Shown one piece after another: positions 1-13,000 of a DNA stretch of 64,000 bases (positions within the stretch are counted from its first letter, which is position 1; each line of letters starts with the position of its first letter). The notes under the pieces were generated by a model, which was not told where the DNA came from, did not search any database, and saw only the letters and a list, made by a program, of their open reading frames with translations. This DNA is from Owenia fusiformis (Eukaryota > Annelida > Polychaeta > Sabellida > Oweniidae), in contig CAIIXF020000009.1 of NCBI GenBank assembly GCA_903813345.2, positions 28,246,740 to 28,310,739 of the forward strand, in the 5' to 3' direction. The translations under genes and the position numbers were made by a program.

Positions 1-289
1 TCCGCGATATGTCATAAATTGCTAGAGTTATGATATATACAAAGTGCAAAATGAGGGGAAATGATTAAATTCTCCCAAATAATAAAAATGGTAACCATAA
101 AAATAGATTCATTGTAAAAATTTTTAGTTTTCTTGGAATAAACATGCACTTTGGGGATTTTTAGAAAATAGACATGAGCCAAAAATATTCTAGAATTAAA
201 ACATTTTTTGTTTAGCTTGCTTGCTGGATCTGATTCTCTGTTTATAAAAAGGAATGCCATGAAATAGAATATTGTAAGCAAGTAATATT

Positions 290-2440
290 GACTGAAGTAC
301 TATGATAAGTTACTCTCAACTCACCTCTAGTCTTTGTTGCCCCTTTAAAGACACTGTATTTTATCATGTATTCCTTTCTGAAAAGGTGACCAAAATAGGT
401 CTATTAATCTCTATGATGCAGTTAGTAAACACTTAAAACACTCCAGCATTTAAGCTTCATCAAGTAGTCAGAGTATCAGCCTGAATCTTATACATATGTA
501 TAGCTGACAATATTGGATGAGCACAATTTGCCATTGTCAAGGTTGGAATACATAAAGTGGCAGCAAAGAACAGAGAGTGAACAATGTTGGGTGTAAAATG
601 TTTTTAAAAGTTACTCTCAACTCATCTCTGTAGTCTTTGTTGCCCCTTTAAAGACACTACAAGCATTTCATTCATTATTTTGAATTTTAGACAAATCAGA
701 TGTTTGAAAATCAAGGATTGTGGTAAGTCTAAAATTCAAATTAATGGTTTTCAACGTGCATAGTTGGACCCACGTGATGTAAAGCGATAGCAAAGAACAG
801 AGAGTGTACAATGTTGGATGTAAAATGTTGACAATATTGAAAAAATAGGAATGCCATGAAATGGGATATTGATCTAGCAAGTCAATATTGTAGTACTATG
901 ATAAGTTACTCTCAACTTATCTCAGTCTGTAGTCTTTATTGCCTCTTTATAAGACACTACATGTATTTTTTCATGAATTCCTTTCTGAAAGGGTGACCAA
1001 AATGGGTCTTTGAATCTATACAATTAGTAAAAGGTCAGAATAAGCTTCATCAAGTGAACAGACCATCTGCCTAAATCTTATATAGCTGACAATAATGCAT
1101 GACACAATTTGCCATTGCACAGGTTGGAATACATAAAGTGGCAGCTAAGAACAGAGAGTGTACAAATCTTAATGTGAAATGTTGGGAGTATTCTTCAAAA
1201 ATAAAATAGTAATGAAATGAAATGGGATATTGCTGTATATGACAAGATATGCCCGAGTAAGTAATGTTTAATAGTAAAGTATTATAAGCTGCTCAGCTCA
1301 TCTCTAAAGTCTTCGTTGCCCCTTTAAAGACACTACATGTATTTCATCATGTATTCCTTTCTGAAAGGTGACCAAAATCATTGCAATGAGTAAAAAGGTT
1401 TAGCATTAGCTTTATCAAGTGATAGAGCATCTGCTTGAGTAGCCTAGGTACAGTAGCTAACAAATCTGCCATTGTCCAGGATGGAATACATAAAGTGGCA
1501 GCAAAGAACAGAGTGTACAAATCTAAATATAAAATGTAGAGAGTAATATTGAAACATAAAATAGGAATGACAGGAATGGGATATTGTGTGCAAAAATATT
1601 GTACTATGACAAGAAGTCTCTTCAGTTTTGTTGCCCCTTTAACCCTTTCACGACGATAGGCTCCATATGGAGCCCTATTATGTAATACCTTTCAGGACGA
1701 TAGGCTCCTTTTGGCACCATTATTTTTATCTATATACATCAATGAAATGACAATATCTCCAGTTCTATTCAGTATTTTACACCAAATTTTGACAAGTTGT
1801 TCTAATGTGATAATCCTTACTAAAAATTGTATTTTAGTGATAAAATTCAGGGTATAGGTCCCGGGGCGTAGGTATTTTGCAGTTTTCCCCTAAAAACTGC
1901 TCTTACTTATCCGTCACCAGGGCCAACATTTTCCTCTTATATTCACGTCGGGAAAGGGTTAAAGACACTGTATTTCATCATGTATTCCTTTCTGAAAAGG
2001 TGACCAAAATAGGTCTATAAATCTATGCAGTTAGTAAACACTTAAAATAGTTCAGCATTAGCTTCATCAAGTAGACAGAGTATCAGCCTGAATCTTTTAA
2101 CTGAGCTGACAATATTGCATGAGCACAATTTGCCATTGCCCAGGTTGGAATACATAAAGTGGCAGCTAAGAACAGAGAGTGTACAAATCTTAACATAAAA
2201 TGTTTGGAGTATTCTTCAAAAATAAAATGGTAATGAAATGAAATGAGGTATTGAGAGCAAAATGACAAGTTATGCCTGAGCCATATTTGGAATGATATGA
2301 GCAAGTAATATTGTAGTACTATAATAATTTACTCTCAACTCATCTCTAGTCTTTGTTGCCCCTTTATAAGACACATTACTTTTATCATGTATTCTTTCCT
2401 GGAAAGGTGACCAAAATGGGTCTTTGAATCTATGTAATTG
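290..2440. repeat. tandem array of 300-400 bp units
   Basis: About six diverged copies begin with (AG)TTACTCTCAACTCATCTC near 309, 610, 905, 1288, 1611 and 2327. Each holds TTGCCCCTTTAAAGACACT, TCATGTATTCCTTTCTGAAA, GAGCACAATTTGCCATTG and GGAATACATAAAGTGGCAGC in the same order. No coding sense was seen. Confidence 0.85.
1643..1958. mobile_element. piggyBac-like MITE with TTAA target duplication
   Basis: The element starts CCCTTTCACGACGATAGG and ends ACGTCGGGAAAGGG, giving imperfect inverted ends of about 13 bp. It is flanked on both sides by TTAA (1639-1642, 1959-1962). Sister units of the array have the uninterrupted site CCCCTTTAAAGACACT, so the empty site is visible in the same window. 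The TTAA duplication and CCCT ends are the piggyBac signature. Without coding capacity, it would have moved using a transposase from elsewhere. Confidence 0.85.
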
Positions 2441-3286
2441 ACCCTTTTCCATATAAATGGAAAAATAGATGGCATCATGGGCATTGGTAGGGCTAGATAA
2501 ATGCCAACTCAATGGCAAGTCACTTAATTTCTTGATTTAACAAGTAATTCCATTTGGATCAACTTTGGAATGTAACTGTATGATATTATTGACATGTGGA
2601 TTGTGATTTCAGATTAAAATTGAGATCCTTATAAGAGTAATTGAACTTTTAAAGGTTTTTCAGCATTGTGTCAATGGGGATTTAGCCCACCCATTTTTTG
2701 AATACTTGAGAATCTCTAGAATTTGAATAAAGGTAAATAATTAAGCAAATCAAAGTTGTTTTGATAGAAAATTACACAAAGAATTCAAATATGCAATCAA
2801 ATATAAATAAAATGTTAGTCTTTAATGGTTAAACATGCAGATCTCCTAAAATCTCATTAAAACGAGACTTTAACAAGATTTCGAAGCTATATGGAAAAGC
2901 CTCAATTAGTAAAAGGTTCAGCATTGACACACTAAATGTCAGAGAATGTGGGTCATGAAGGCCTAAAATTTTAGGGAATCCTAAAATAGTGGATGTGTCA
3001 GTAGTCAGAGACTTTTGCATAAGTGTTGGAGATAATGTGCCAACAAAATACTGTATGTTTACTATTTTAGGGCTATGGCAGAATATCATTCAAATTTGAA
3101 ATCATTTATTTTGTAAAACCACGAATTTATGTACATCTTTTCATGCGGGCTAAGTGAATGTGATTCTGAAGGCTTTCGTGTCCATTGCCTTTCCATAGCC
3201 ATTTAGATAAATTACAGAGTACTGTGATATGCTGTGTTAGTTTCACAGTTCTATGACACTAAGTCATAGCTAACTAAGAGAGACTG
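2441..3286. other. no feature recognised
   Basis: AT-rich sequence downstream of the array. I see no convincing exon, RNA gene or repeat. Short frames here lack splice context. Confidence 0.5.
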
Positions 3287-3287
3287 T

Positions 3288-3480
3288 ATTTAAGATTTTT
3301 ATTCCACCAAATGAAGTTTGGGAGGAATATAGAGAAGCTGTGTGTCCATCCATTTGTTCGTCCATTAATTGTCTGTCCGGCACTAACTCTAATACAGGAT
3401 GACGTTTTTGGTTCAAATTTCGTAGGCTGATGCCCTGTGGATATATGAAATTTTGAAATATTTTGGGCTCATCCATTCAC
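3288..3480 (-). mobile_element. 3' end of a pearl/Helentron-like element (minus orientation)
   Basis: Read on the minus strand, an ATGG-type microsatellite stretch (TGGATGGACAC) is followed by CTCTATATTCCTCCCAAACT and TCATTTGGTGGAATAAAAA. This has a small hairpin (CAAACTTCATTTG) and the same terminal layout as the elements ending at 4184, 28107 and 34672. Confidence 0.55.
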
Positions 3481-3529
3481 AACAAGATGTTAAATATCCA
3501 TCTAAAGAAGGCTGTGTTGTTTCATTTTG

Positions 3530-4184
3530 CATGTAGCTGTTTGTGCTTTTCAATCAATAAATAGCTTTAGACTAGATCTATAATCTAAAAATCAGATTTG
3601 AATTTCTGAGAACTTTTAGATGACTTGGTCAATTTGGTCAATTTGAAGCAAGATGGAAAAATACCTTTTTTGACCTTGAGAAGGTCAAATCTCAAATCTT
3701 AAGTCAGATTTGGACTTATGAGAACTTTTAGATGACTTTGAAAAAATTGAAGTCAGTCTAAACAGTGTTTAAGTTATTAGAAGGTACCACAAACTGCCAA
3801 CCACCAATGGCCATCACAAAAAAATGGAGACCATAACAATATGTCACCACCTTTTGGTTGTGACATAAAAATGATTCAATATTTGTGATCTTCTACTCAA
3901 TACCTTTGATTTTAATATTATAAAAAGTCAGACTTTAAAGATCCTCATAATTAATGGAAATCCTGGCTTTAGGCAGTCGTCTTTGGATTATGAGGCTAAA
4001 ATGACAAAATATCTGCAATCTACTCTATCATTTAAGTGTAAAAACATACAAAATCTGCAATCTATAAAGTATATTTTGAAGAAAACTCAAAATTAATGAA
4101 AATTCCTGTGTTCTCAATAAGTTATGCTGAAATGGACAGACAGACATTCTCTATATCCTCAAAACTTCTTTTGGTGAGATAATA
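3530..4184 (+). mobile_element. pearl/Helentron-like element, 3' part
   Basis: The right end is a GACA microsatellite (GACAGACAGACA), CTCTATATCCTCAAAACTTC and TTTTGGTGAGATAATAA, with an AAAACTTCTTTT hairpin. The body shares a TTTGACCTT..AAGGTCAAATCT and AAGTCAGATTTGGACTT stretch with the larger element at 55882-57335. The left boundary was not found. Confidence 0.55.
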
Positions 4185-4576
4185 AGGTATATAGTGTAGG
4201 TACATGTGTCACATTGGATCAAAGAAACTGACTACATCTACTTTTTCTTTTGTCAGTGAATGTATCTGTGGCACTTTCACGATCGAATTTGCATAGTATT
4301 GTAGCTATGTGAGATTTGAATAAGAAAGGTATACCTTACATGGATACCTGAATAGATAATTTATTATCAAGTATAAATTATTCCTCATTTGAATAGAACA
4401 GCTTGTGCCCTTCTCATTTTGAATATTCATACACATTCGTCTCATGAAATATGGCCACTTTAGAGAGTCAATTTTGAAACTGATTGTGAAAGTGCCATAA
4501 ATAACAAACCAGGACAAACAATATTTGCTATTCATCACAATGTTCAACTTCTTTGACTAACATTGAATTTTAAGTA

Positions 4577-4862
4577 CAGTGAAACCTGTAAAGTGGAACA
4601 CCTTTAGAAGTGGAACAACTGTACAAGTGGAACACTTCAGAGTCACAAGACCAACTGTCTTGATGTTAAATGAAGCTCTATAAGTGGAACACCTCTATTA
4701 GTGAAACACTTTTCAGAGTCACAAGACCAACTGACTTCATTCAATGCTATAAAATAAGGTTGACAAAATTAGAATATCAGTTCTAAGCGATATCACCAAT
4801 TAATCAAGAAAGATCAGATTTGGCCCGTCCGAAATGTTCCTTGTTTGCAGGTTTGACTGTAT
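4577..4862. mobile_element. pogo/Tigger-like MITE
   Basis: It begins at TA|CAGTGAAACCTGTAAAGTGG. It has short internal repeats (AAGTGGAACACCTCTA, AGAGTCACAAGACCAACTG) and ends near GGTTTGACTGTA. CAGT ends and a TA target are the pogo pattern. Relatives lie at 15038, 37360, 45863, 50768 and 58650. Confidence 0.6.
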
Positions 4863-6852
4863 TTGCAATTATGAAATGTAGAGGTCATATATTCCCCATT
4901 ATAGACCAGTGAATAAATTGTTCTATTTATTGTGACATACATGTGACGTATCATATTAGAATTACATGTACTTGTATATATTACTACTGTTTTTGTTATT
5001 ACTTTGTTTGTGTATCATACAATAAAATGAATAAAGCATACATATATAGAAACATAAAACATCCATGTGTATGTCTTCTAAATGGTTTGATGCATTCAAC
5101 TATAAGATTTCATTTTCAACTAAAGTTTGATATTTTATTACATTTTAACTTACATTGATGCTACATTCTTCAAATTACACTCAGATCAATTTGTACATTA
5201 CATTTACAAATAAATATTTTATTTATGCTATATTATTTATAAAGCTGTTAATGCAATACTCAGAAACATCTGCCATACTGAGCCAGTCAGTTTGGGCCTC
5301 TTTGTTGGGTCTGACAGTTACATAAGGAAGGACTGATTGAAAAAGCTCCAAATAAAATTACTCATTGACTTAAATAGACAACATTCAATTTCAATTTATT
5401 GTGTCATATAAGAGTTGGGCAAAAATTATTATAAAATTAAGGTAAGTGAAAAGTAGTAATTTGGTTGATTGGCTGGACATGGCCTTTCAAAACTTACATG
5501 CATACATAATTAGATATTGTCATGGGTACTTGGCTTACAAGACAGGCCATAACCTGATTTCTGAGCAATCAAAATGGCTGCCAATTTGAAATGAGGTAAG
5601 CTTTTGAGATGGAACTTAGGGGCAAATGAAGAATTCAAATAGACACATCTTAAAAGACAGTGTAGACCTTCTTCATCCTAGGTGTAAAAAACTACAGAAT
5701 TCTGGAGATATTTATCATCAGCAGAGAAAAGAAATAAGGATGATCCCACCCAATAGCCATCTCTGGTGCTGGCGTATACTATTGTTCATAAACACCTATT
5801 CTATGCATTGGATCATCTTCATAAATATACTACAATTACAGTATATTGTCTAATATGTACACTTTAAAATGATTAACAATTGCAAATGCTCAACATTGCA
5901 CAACTTTACATCATATTCCTTTCACTATTTTACACGCAATTTCAAACCTGGTTTGTATACAAGATCTCAGTTCTTGGTATAACAGACAAAATCATGGATG
6001 AAAAGCCCTTTACATTTTAGTTTAAAACTTAAGATAAATCATTTCATTTGCTGTGATTAAATATGAATGATATTTTACATGAACTCATCTCAAACCTTGA
6101 ACTTCATTTTTTATCAATTTTTCTTTATATTAATGAGACTTTATTTCTTCAAGAAAATTTAAGCATGTCATAAGTAATGCCCATTTACCTGTTAATGCTA
6201 ACATTATAAACATCACATGTTAATATTTACACTTTCCATAATGTATGTTTCAACAGTCATTACTCCAATACAAATTTTGACAATCTACACTGTCATAGAA
6301 CTTCACTCTGAATTTGTAATATAACACATGTATCATGTTTGAGTCAATAGTTTCTTTGGCAATTTCAGTTTGTTTTCATGTATTAGAGTTGCTATTACTG
6401 GAACAGAATGGAATTACTGTCCAAACTGTTCTTTCTTTACTTCATGTTCTGAAATCTACAAGCAAATTCTGATTTCTGTTCTCTTCCATGCAAGCCAAAA
6501 TCATGGAAATACAGAAAATGAGTCCATCACCAAATACAGGTAAACCAAATGAATTCTTAATTTGATTAAATGACTGTAAACAGGCTTATACATTCTAGGT
6601 GAGTAGCATTGGCTAAAAACTACATGACAAATATGATAGCTTCTTTAGATATAAATCCACATTGTGAAGTTCAGTATATTACCATTGCATACATATTTGT
6701 AGACCTCTTTCCAACTACGAGTGACTTCAGTATGATTAGCAGAATCCTTGAGCCATTTTCAACATGGGGGTCTATTATTTCTGGACTTTCACTCTAAATT
6801 TAATTTGGTTATGACTTGTGTAAGAGGTTGTTGTTTGTGGACTATAATTCAC
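4863..6852. other. probable 3' UTR/downstream region, nothing further recognised
   Basis: AT-rich sequence following the MGRN1-like stop (minus strand). Part of it may be 3' UTR. I see no exon or clear transposon here. Confidence 0.4.
6140..6145 (-). terminator. candidate poly(A) signal for the MGRN1-like gene
   Basis: TTTATT on the plus strand is AATAAA on the minus strand, about 710 bp after the stop. Several other AT-rich matches lie further on (near 5200 and 5390), so the true 3' end is not resolved. Confidence 0.25.
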
Positions 6853-7005
6853 TTAATTTGGTAATGGCTTGTCTGTGGGATCCACTTTCTGTGGACTTTT
6901 ACTCTCCAAAAGACCTCTTGTACTAGAAGTGCTACTGAAGCTTGAACCATCAGTCCCATCTGTTGTACTTAATGGGGTACCAGGGAGAGACACCACCTCA
7001 AGACT
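6853..7005 (-). CDS. MGRN1: MGRN1-like last coding exon with stop
   Basis: Acceptor ATTCTTGCAG starts the exon in phase 0. It encodes SLEVVSLPGTPLSTTDGTDG, a Ser/Thr run and VDPTDKPLPN, then TAA at 6853-6855. The Ser/Thr-rich end fits the disordered C-termini of this family. The open frame runs upstream through the acceptor into the intron, so the start was set from the splice site and phase. Confidence 0.7.
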   Translation of the reverse strand, partial: SLEVVSLPGTPLSTTDGTDGSSFSSTSSTRGLLESKSPQKVDPTDKPLPN

Positions 7006-10000
7006 CTGCAAGAATACATTATGGTACACGGTTACTAAAGCGATATAATATATCACAAGTTGAAGGTTAAGTTTGTTAGAGTGGGACGACTTCCTCACTT
7101 CCAGGCTTTGCAAAGAAAATATAATATACTTTGGAATGTTGAAAGATTTTCTGGAGTGCCATCTCCTATATAGTATGCAATAAATCAAGTTCTATGAATA
7201 AATATGAAGCCTCATTGTAACTATGTCTCCACATGCCTTAAATGTGAAATTTTACAAAAGTAAATTTTCTATTAATTACAATACAAACCTATTCCATGAC
7301 TTATGCTTATACCCCTAATTTGGAAAAATGGACGAGTCTAAAAATATCAAAATACAAGACCTTACACCCCTATATATACCAATATATGTGCATGCCTTCA
7401 TAAATAGTACGCAGTAAAACTTGATAAAACATACCAAATAAAATACTGGGGGGAGGCTGGGTGGGCCTCAGGTCATGGAATAGGTTTGTATTGTAATTAA
7501 TAGAAAATTTACTTTTGTAAAATTTCACAATTACATACAATCCAACCTATTCCATGACTTATGCTGAATAAAAAGCTATGGTGGAGGGAGAAAACCCAAT
7601 AACAAAGTAAGAATAAGATAAACATATTACCATCCTACTGTGTCACACAACAAACCAGTCGTCCTGTGATTGAAACATCCATTTCCTATCCACAGCTGAA
7701 TCCTGAACGGAGACTGCATTATGTCTTAGGTATCATAGTTTTGGTGAAAACCATATCTATAATACACTAAGAAGCAGGCAGGTATGATGAACAAAAGTTA
7801 CAACAGTGACAAGCCCCTATGTAGGTCTTCAAGGGCGTTACTGAAGTCAGACGAACTGAACAACAGAGCACCCCTCTACAATGCAGTAATGTACCTGACA
7901 TCTCATCGGTGTCCTACTAGAATCCAACATCTAAGGAAGGGATAAACTTACTTAGTAGAATGCTGGATGGAGACTGCATGATGTCCAAGAGATCCTAGTT
8001 TTGGTGAAAACCACATCTATAATGTACTAAGAAGCAGGCAAGTTTGATGAACAAAGTTACAACAGTGACATGCCCCTATGTAGGTCTTCAAGAGTGTTCC
8101 TGAAATCAGACAAACTGAACAACATAAAATATGGAGACTGCATGATGTCCTAGGTATCATAGTTTTGGTGAAAACCACATCTAAAATACACTAAGAAGCA
8201 GGCAAGTTTGATGAACAAAGTTTCAACAGTGACATGCCCCTATGTAGGTCTTCAAGAGTGTTCTTGAAATCAGAAGAACTGAACAACAAAAAAAAAAAAT
8301 ATGGAGACTGCATGATGTCCTAGGTATCATAGTTTTGGTGAAAACCACATCTAAAATACACTAAGAAGCAGGCAAGTTTGATGAACAAAGTTTCAACAGT
8401 GACATGCCCCTATGTAGGTCTTCAAGAGTGTTCCTGAAATCAGAAGAACTGAACAACAAAAACATCCCCTAAAATGCAGTAATATCCCTGACATCTAACT
8501 GGTGTCCTTCTAGAGTCAAAAACATCTACACCAAGGAAAAACATAAAAGTTACTTGTTGTAGACAGCTCTCGCTAAAACCAGTTTTTGAAGATTTCCTCT
8601 CTATCACTGTGACATTCCACAAAGAATAGTTTGTGAACTTATTGTGGAAGACCAGGACCATGTCTTCGAAGACAATGTAAGGGATAAACTAGTCATCCTT
8701 CTTCAAAGGACTTCATTTATGCTTAAATTTAGCATTTACAAGTACAGTATTTGTATTTATAAGTATTTTATATACTTGTAAAATACCCTTTCAGCAAGGA
8801 TGAGACTAGTGTGTAAGGCAAAAGAAGATATTGCTCTAATTTATACATGGCCGTATCTTCCCTAAAAGTCTACTTTCTGCTGGAGCATTTGTAATTGTAT
8901 GAGAAAAAAGTAGATTACCCATGATAACAAGATGTAAGGGTAATGTTCTGAAGTGCCCCCATTTCTTGTAAGGTATAAACAGTCTGTGCCTAGTCCCTAT
9001 GTAACCTGTATATAATAAACACCAAGGTCTGATAGGGCATTGATTTTAGGGACCATACTCAGGCCCGTAAGACACTTTTCTCCAAGGGGGGTGCGGTTTT
9101 TAGCTTACTAAAGAGAATATAAAATTGTCAATTTTTTGCCGCGTAAATCAAATCGCGTAAGTCAGATGGGGGGGGGGGGGGGGGGGGGGGCTCAGTTACT
9201 CTCTATATTGGTTTGGAATTAACAAATGCAACTTCCAAACGTTCAAATTGTTTTGTGGGGGTCGTGACGAGTGGTCCACTCCCCCTAGAAAATTTTACAG
9301 TTTTGAGATGCTATTTGGTGCTTTCTGGGCACTTTCAAAGTGTAAGTTTCCAAGTAGTACGCCACCACCACGGGAATAAGAGTTGAGTGAATAAAAACCG
9401 AGCATTCAGGGGGGTCTGGGGTCCTTCCCCAGGAAAATTTTGAAATTTGGTTGTATTTGGAGCGAATTTGCAACCATCTGGTACGCCTGTGCGTTATGAG
9501 TCAATAAGAAAAATGTGAATTTTTTTTCAAATTCTTTTGGGGGTGTCAAAGAGGATGAGAGGGTGAAGTGGGGTGGGGGCCAGTAGGGGAGCAAGGAATA
9601 TTTTCTTTTGTTTTGTGGGGGATCTGAGGTGTGGCTAACTCTCCTAGAAAATTTTACAATTTAAAGATGATATTTGGTGCTTCTGGTAGTCAATAAAAAC
9701 ATTGAAAAACAAGCACATCAAATTTTGGGGTTGTCAATGGGGGGGGGGGGGGTGCCAGAGGGGGAGGTGGGGCTGGGGTGCCAGAGGGGAGCAAGTGTTT
9801 GTCCACCATATCAACATTTACAATATCAAGGTGCTATTCGATGAAGTTTGGGCACTTTAAAAGTGTCTGTGCCTAAAAGTGCCTATTTCCCAAGAAAATT
9901 TTACAATTTTAAGGTGCTATTTGGTGCTTTCTGGGCACTTTCAAAGGGGGTGTTAGGGGGGGGGGCTGCCAGAGGGGGAGGTGGAGTGGGGATGCCAGAG

Positions 10001-13000
10001 GGCGAGTAAGTGTTAGTCTTCCAGAATCATTAACTTTATCAAGGAGCTATTTGATGATGTCTGGGCAATTTAAAAGTGTCAATACATAAAACAAAATCAG
10101 AACTTTTCCATTGTTTTGTTTGGGGTGTGAGGGGTGGCCCACTCCCCCTAGAAGATTTTACAATTTTACGACGCTATTTGGTGCTTTCTGGGCACTTTCA
10201 AAGTGTATGAGTCAATTAAAGAATTTGAGAAAATCACAATTATTTTGGGGGGAGGGGGTCAAGGGGGGGGGGGGGGGCGCCAGAGGGAGGGGGGTTATGC
10301 AAGTGCAAGATGCAAGAGGGGGAGCAAGTCCCCCAGAAACACTTACTATATCAAGGAGCTATTTGATGATGTCTGGGCACTTTGAAAGTGTCTGAGACAA
10401 AACACTAAAATAAATTTAGAACTTTTCCATTGTTTTGTGGGGGTGTGAGGGGTGGCCAATGCCCCTAGAAAATTTTACAATTTTAAGATGCTATTTGGTG
10501 CTCTCTGGGTACTTTCAAAGTGTATGAGTCAATGAAAAAAAATTTTTCAAAAAAAGTTTTTCAAATTTATTTTGGGGGGTGACAAAGGGGGGTGCGGTCG
10601 CACCCATCGCACCCCCCCATCTGACGGCCCTGATACTACTACTAGGAACTGATAAAAACCAGTTGATAGTTGAAGATCCACTGTAAATGTGGACATGGGG
10701 AGACCCTCAAGGCAGTCCAGACAAACATAGAAGTGTCTGACTTAAAGATCTAGATTGTAAAGTTGGGTCAGTTGCCAAACATTTCCAACCAAATGAAACT
10801 AAATCCCTTAAACTCTAGATACAGCTGTGTACAGTGTACTCTGTGTTCCAGAGATACACCAACACCTGTGTAGGCAGTAGACACTAGTATACAAAGCTAA
10901 CATTGCTCCAAACCAAAGATATCTACAAAAGGAGGCTCATCCTACTTCCTAATAGTAGAACTTACCAGAATCCTTCAATGACAAAACAGAGCCATACAAA
11001 TTGTTGGATCTACAACTCCATAAACCTAGACTCATGGAGTGATATCTTAAGGTAAACCAAGTGAAACATGAAGTTGTCCTCAAGAACAGACGAGTGACAA
11101 AAACCTAATCTCCATCTATTCATTGCATAAGGTACTGAACAGATTGCCACAGTTGTGCATCAAAGTACTTCAGTATAATTGTGTACATCTCCTTAAAGAT
11201 AAACAAATCAAGACAACATTCTATTATTCCAATCCAAGTTAGGAATTGACCGAATAAACATCTTGATGGTTAGCCTGTAGAGTATACTGTAGGTTATTGG
11301 ATCCACATAACAAAAAGTTACTGCATATAGCATATAGAATTGCTCCTAAGATCCACATGATTCCTGACATGCAAGACCAACCTATCAGTTGCTCTAACCA
11401 AGTTTGCAGTTGACAGACTAGTGGCCTAGTGGTCTGTTAAACTGATTAGTCCATCTGTTAGATAGAATCAAAAGCACATATCCTAAGTACTATAAATAAT
11501 GTAAAGTAGTACTACAAGTGTGTGCAGTAGCCTGTTGATTTACATGATTCATGAAGTGGACCATGTCTAGCAGTAGCTCTATCAAGATTTGCTGTTTGCA
11601 GGCAAATAGCATCTTAAAAAGCATAGTCTATCCATCTGTCTAAAAGTATAAACAGCATATATCACAAAAAGACTGTTCATACAAGAACTAATGTAAATGT
11701 TTACAATAGGTTGTAGGATACACCTGATTCCTGACCTAGAAACATATCTTTCAGTTGCTCCATTCAGGTTTTAAGTTGACAGACTAAAGGTAACTTTAAC
11801 TTACTAGTTCCTCCATCTGTCTAAAAGTATAAAAAGTACATATATAGCATTAGCATATATTCCTGAAGAATAAAGTGATGCGCAAGTGCACTATGCAACT
11901 ATGTACAGTAGCTTGTTGGGTCAACATAAAGCTTCACCTGGAACACGCCCTTCCGTTGCTCTATTCAGGTTGAAGTAGACATAATAGTGACATCTATTTG
12001 CAAAAAAAGTACAACCCATACCCTAAGAGCCAAACAGTAATCAACAGTAACTTTAAGTAAAGTTGAATTAAAGTTGTAGTTCAATGAACGAATAGTTAAA
12101 TGGACCACACTACTTTGAGTGAAACCATTAAGCAAATCAAGCCAAACTGCTTCATATATGTTGAACAGTTGAACAGATAACCATACTCACCAAAGTAGTA
12201 ACTTTTGGGAGTGATGATGCAAGGAGTACTATATAGATCAATCTCTAATAGTCAATCCTGGTCCTAGCCCCAAAAAGCCACAGTTCAATGCTTAAAGATG
12301 TAATGAAGAATATACAAAAAGCATCTAACCAACCATGCTAATGTAGGTTATATCTCATCTATTGCTGGATGAGCAATATAAAACTAAAATTAAGCCATTT
12401 GAATAATAAACCCATGATACATACCAGTAAGCTTAGAAGTAATGGGTTTCCAAAAAGGACTCTTTTAAGATGTAAAGTAAGAGTGAAGTTACTCTGTCTT
12501 AATCTGATAAAGGATGTCCTGGGCAAAAATAAGTGCTAAATTGATAAAAACTATATCCCTACCAAAGTAAAAGCTCTGTAGATTCTTATGAAATGACATA
12601 ATGTATGACGTTGACAAAAACTGTCATAGTTGTTTGATCTCCAATCTAATAACAGAAAAATAATAATACTTCTGATATATTAATTAGCCTGGAAATGGAG
12701 AACCAAATATAGACTTCAAAAGACTAAAGTTGAAGTAAATCTCAACAATCTCTACTTGCAGAGTGAAAAACTAAGCTAAAATAAGGGAAAAAATATACAG
12801 TCTGAGAACACCTCTTGTGATGGAGGACTGTACAATGCTAGTAAACTAAGAGGAAAATATTTATCATTCCTTAATTTCATGCTGTAGCAGAAAAGTGAAA
12901 TAAACCAGAATGATTGAACAAATAATGTATCCAAAGTAATGTGAAGTTAAACTGAAGACTACTAACCTAGTAAAGCAACATCAGTATGTGTTGCTACATA

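Noticed and set aside
10111-10395. Gly/Arg-rich and other frames in the 9-10.6 kb region
   Set aside because: They come from G-rich internal repeats of a transposon, with homopolymer runs and no recognisable protein.
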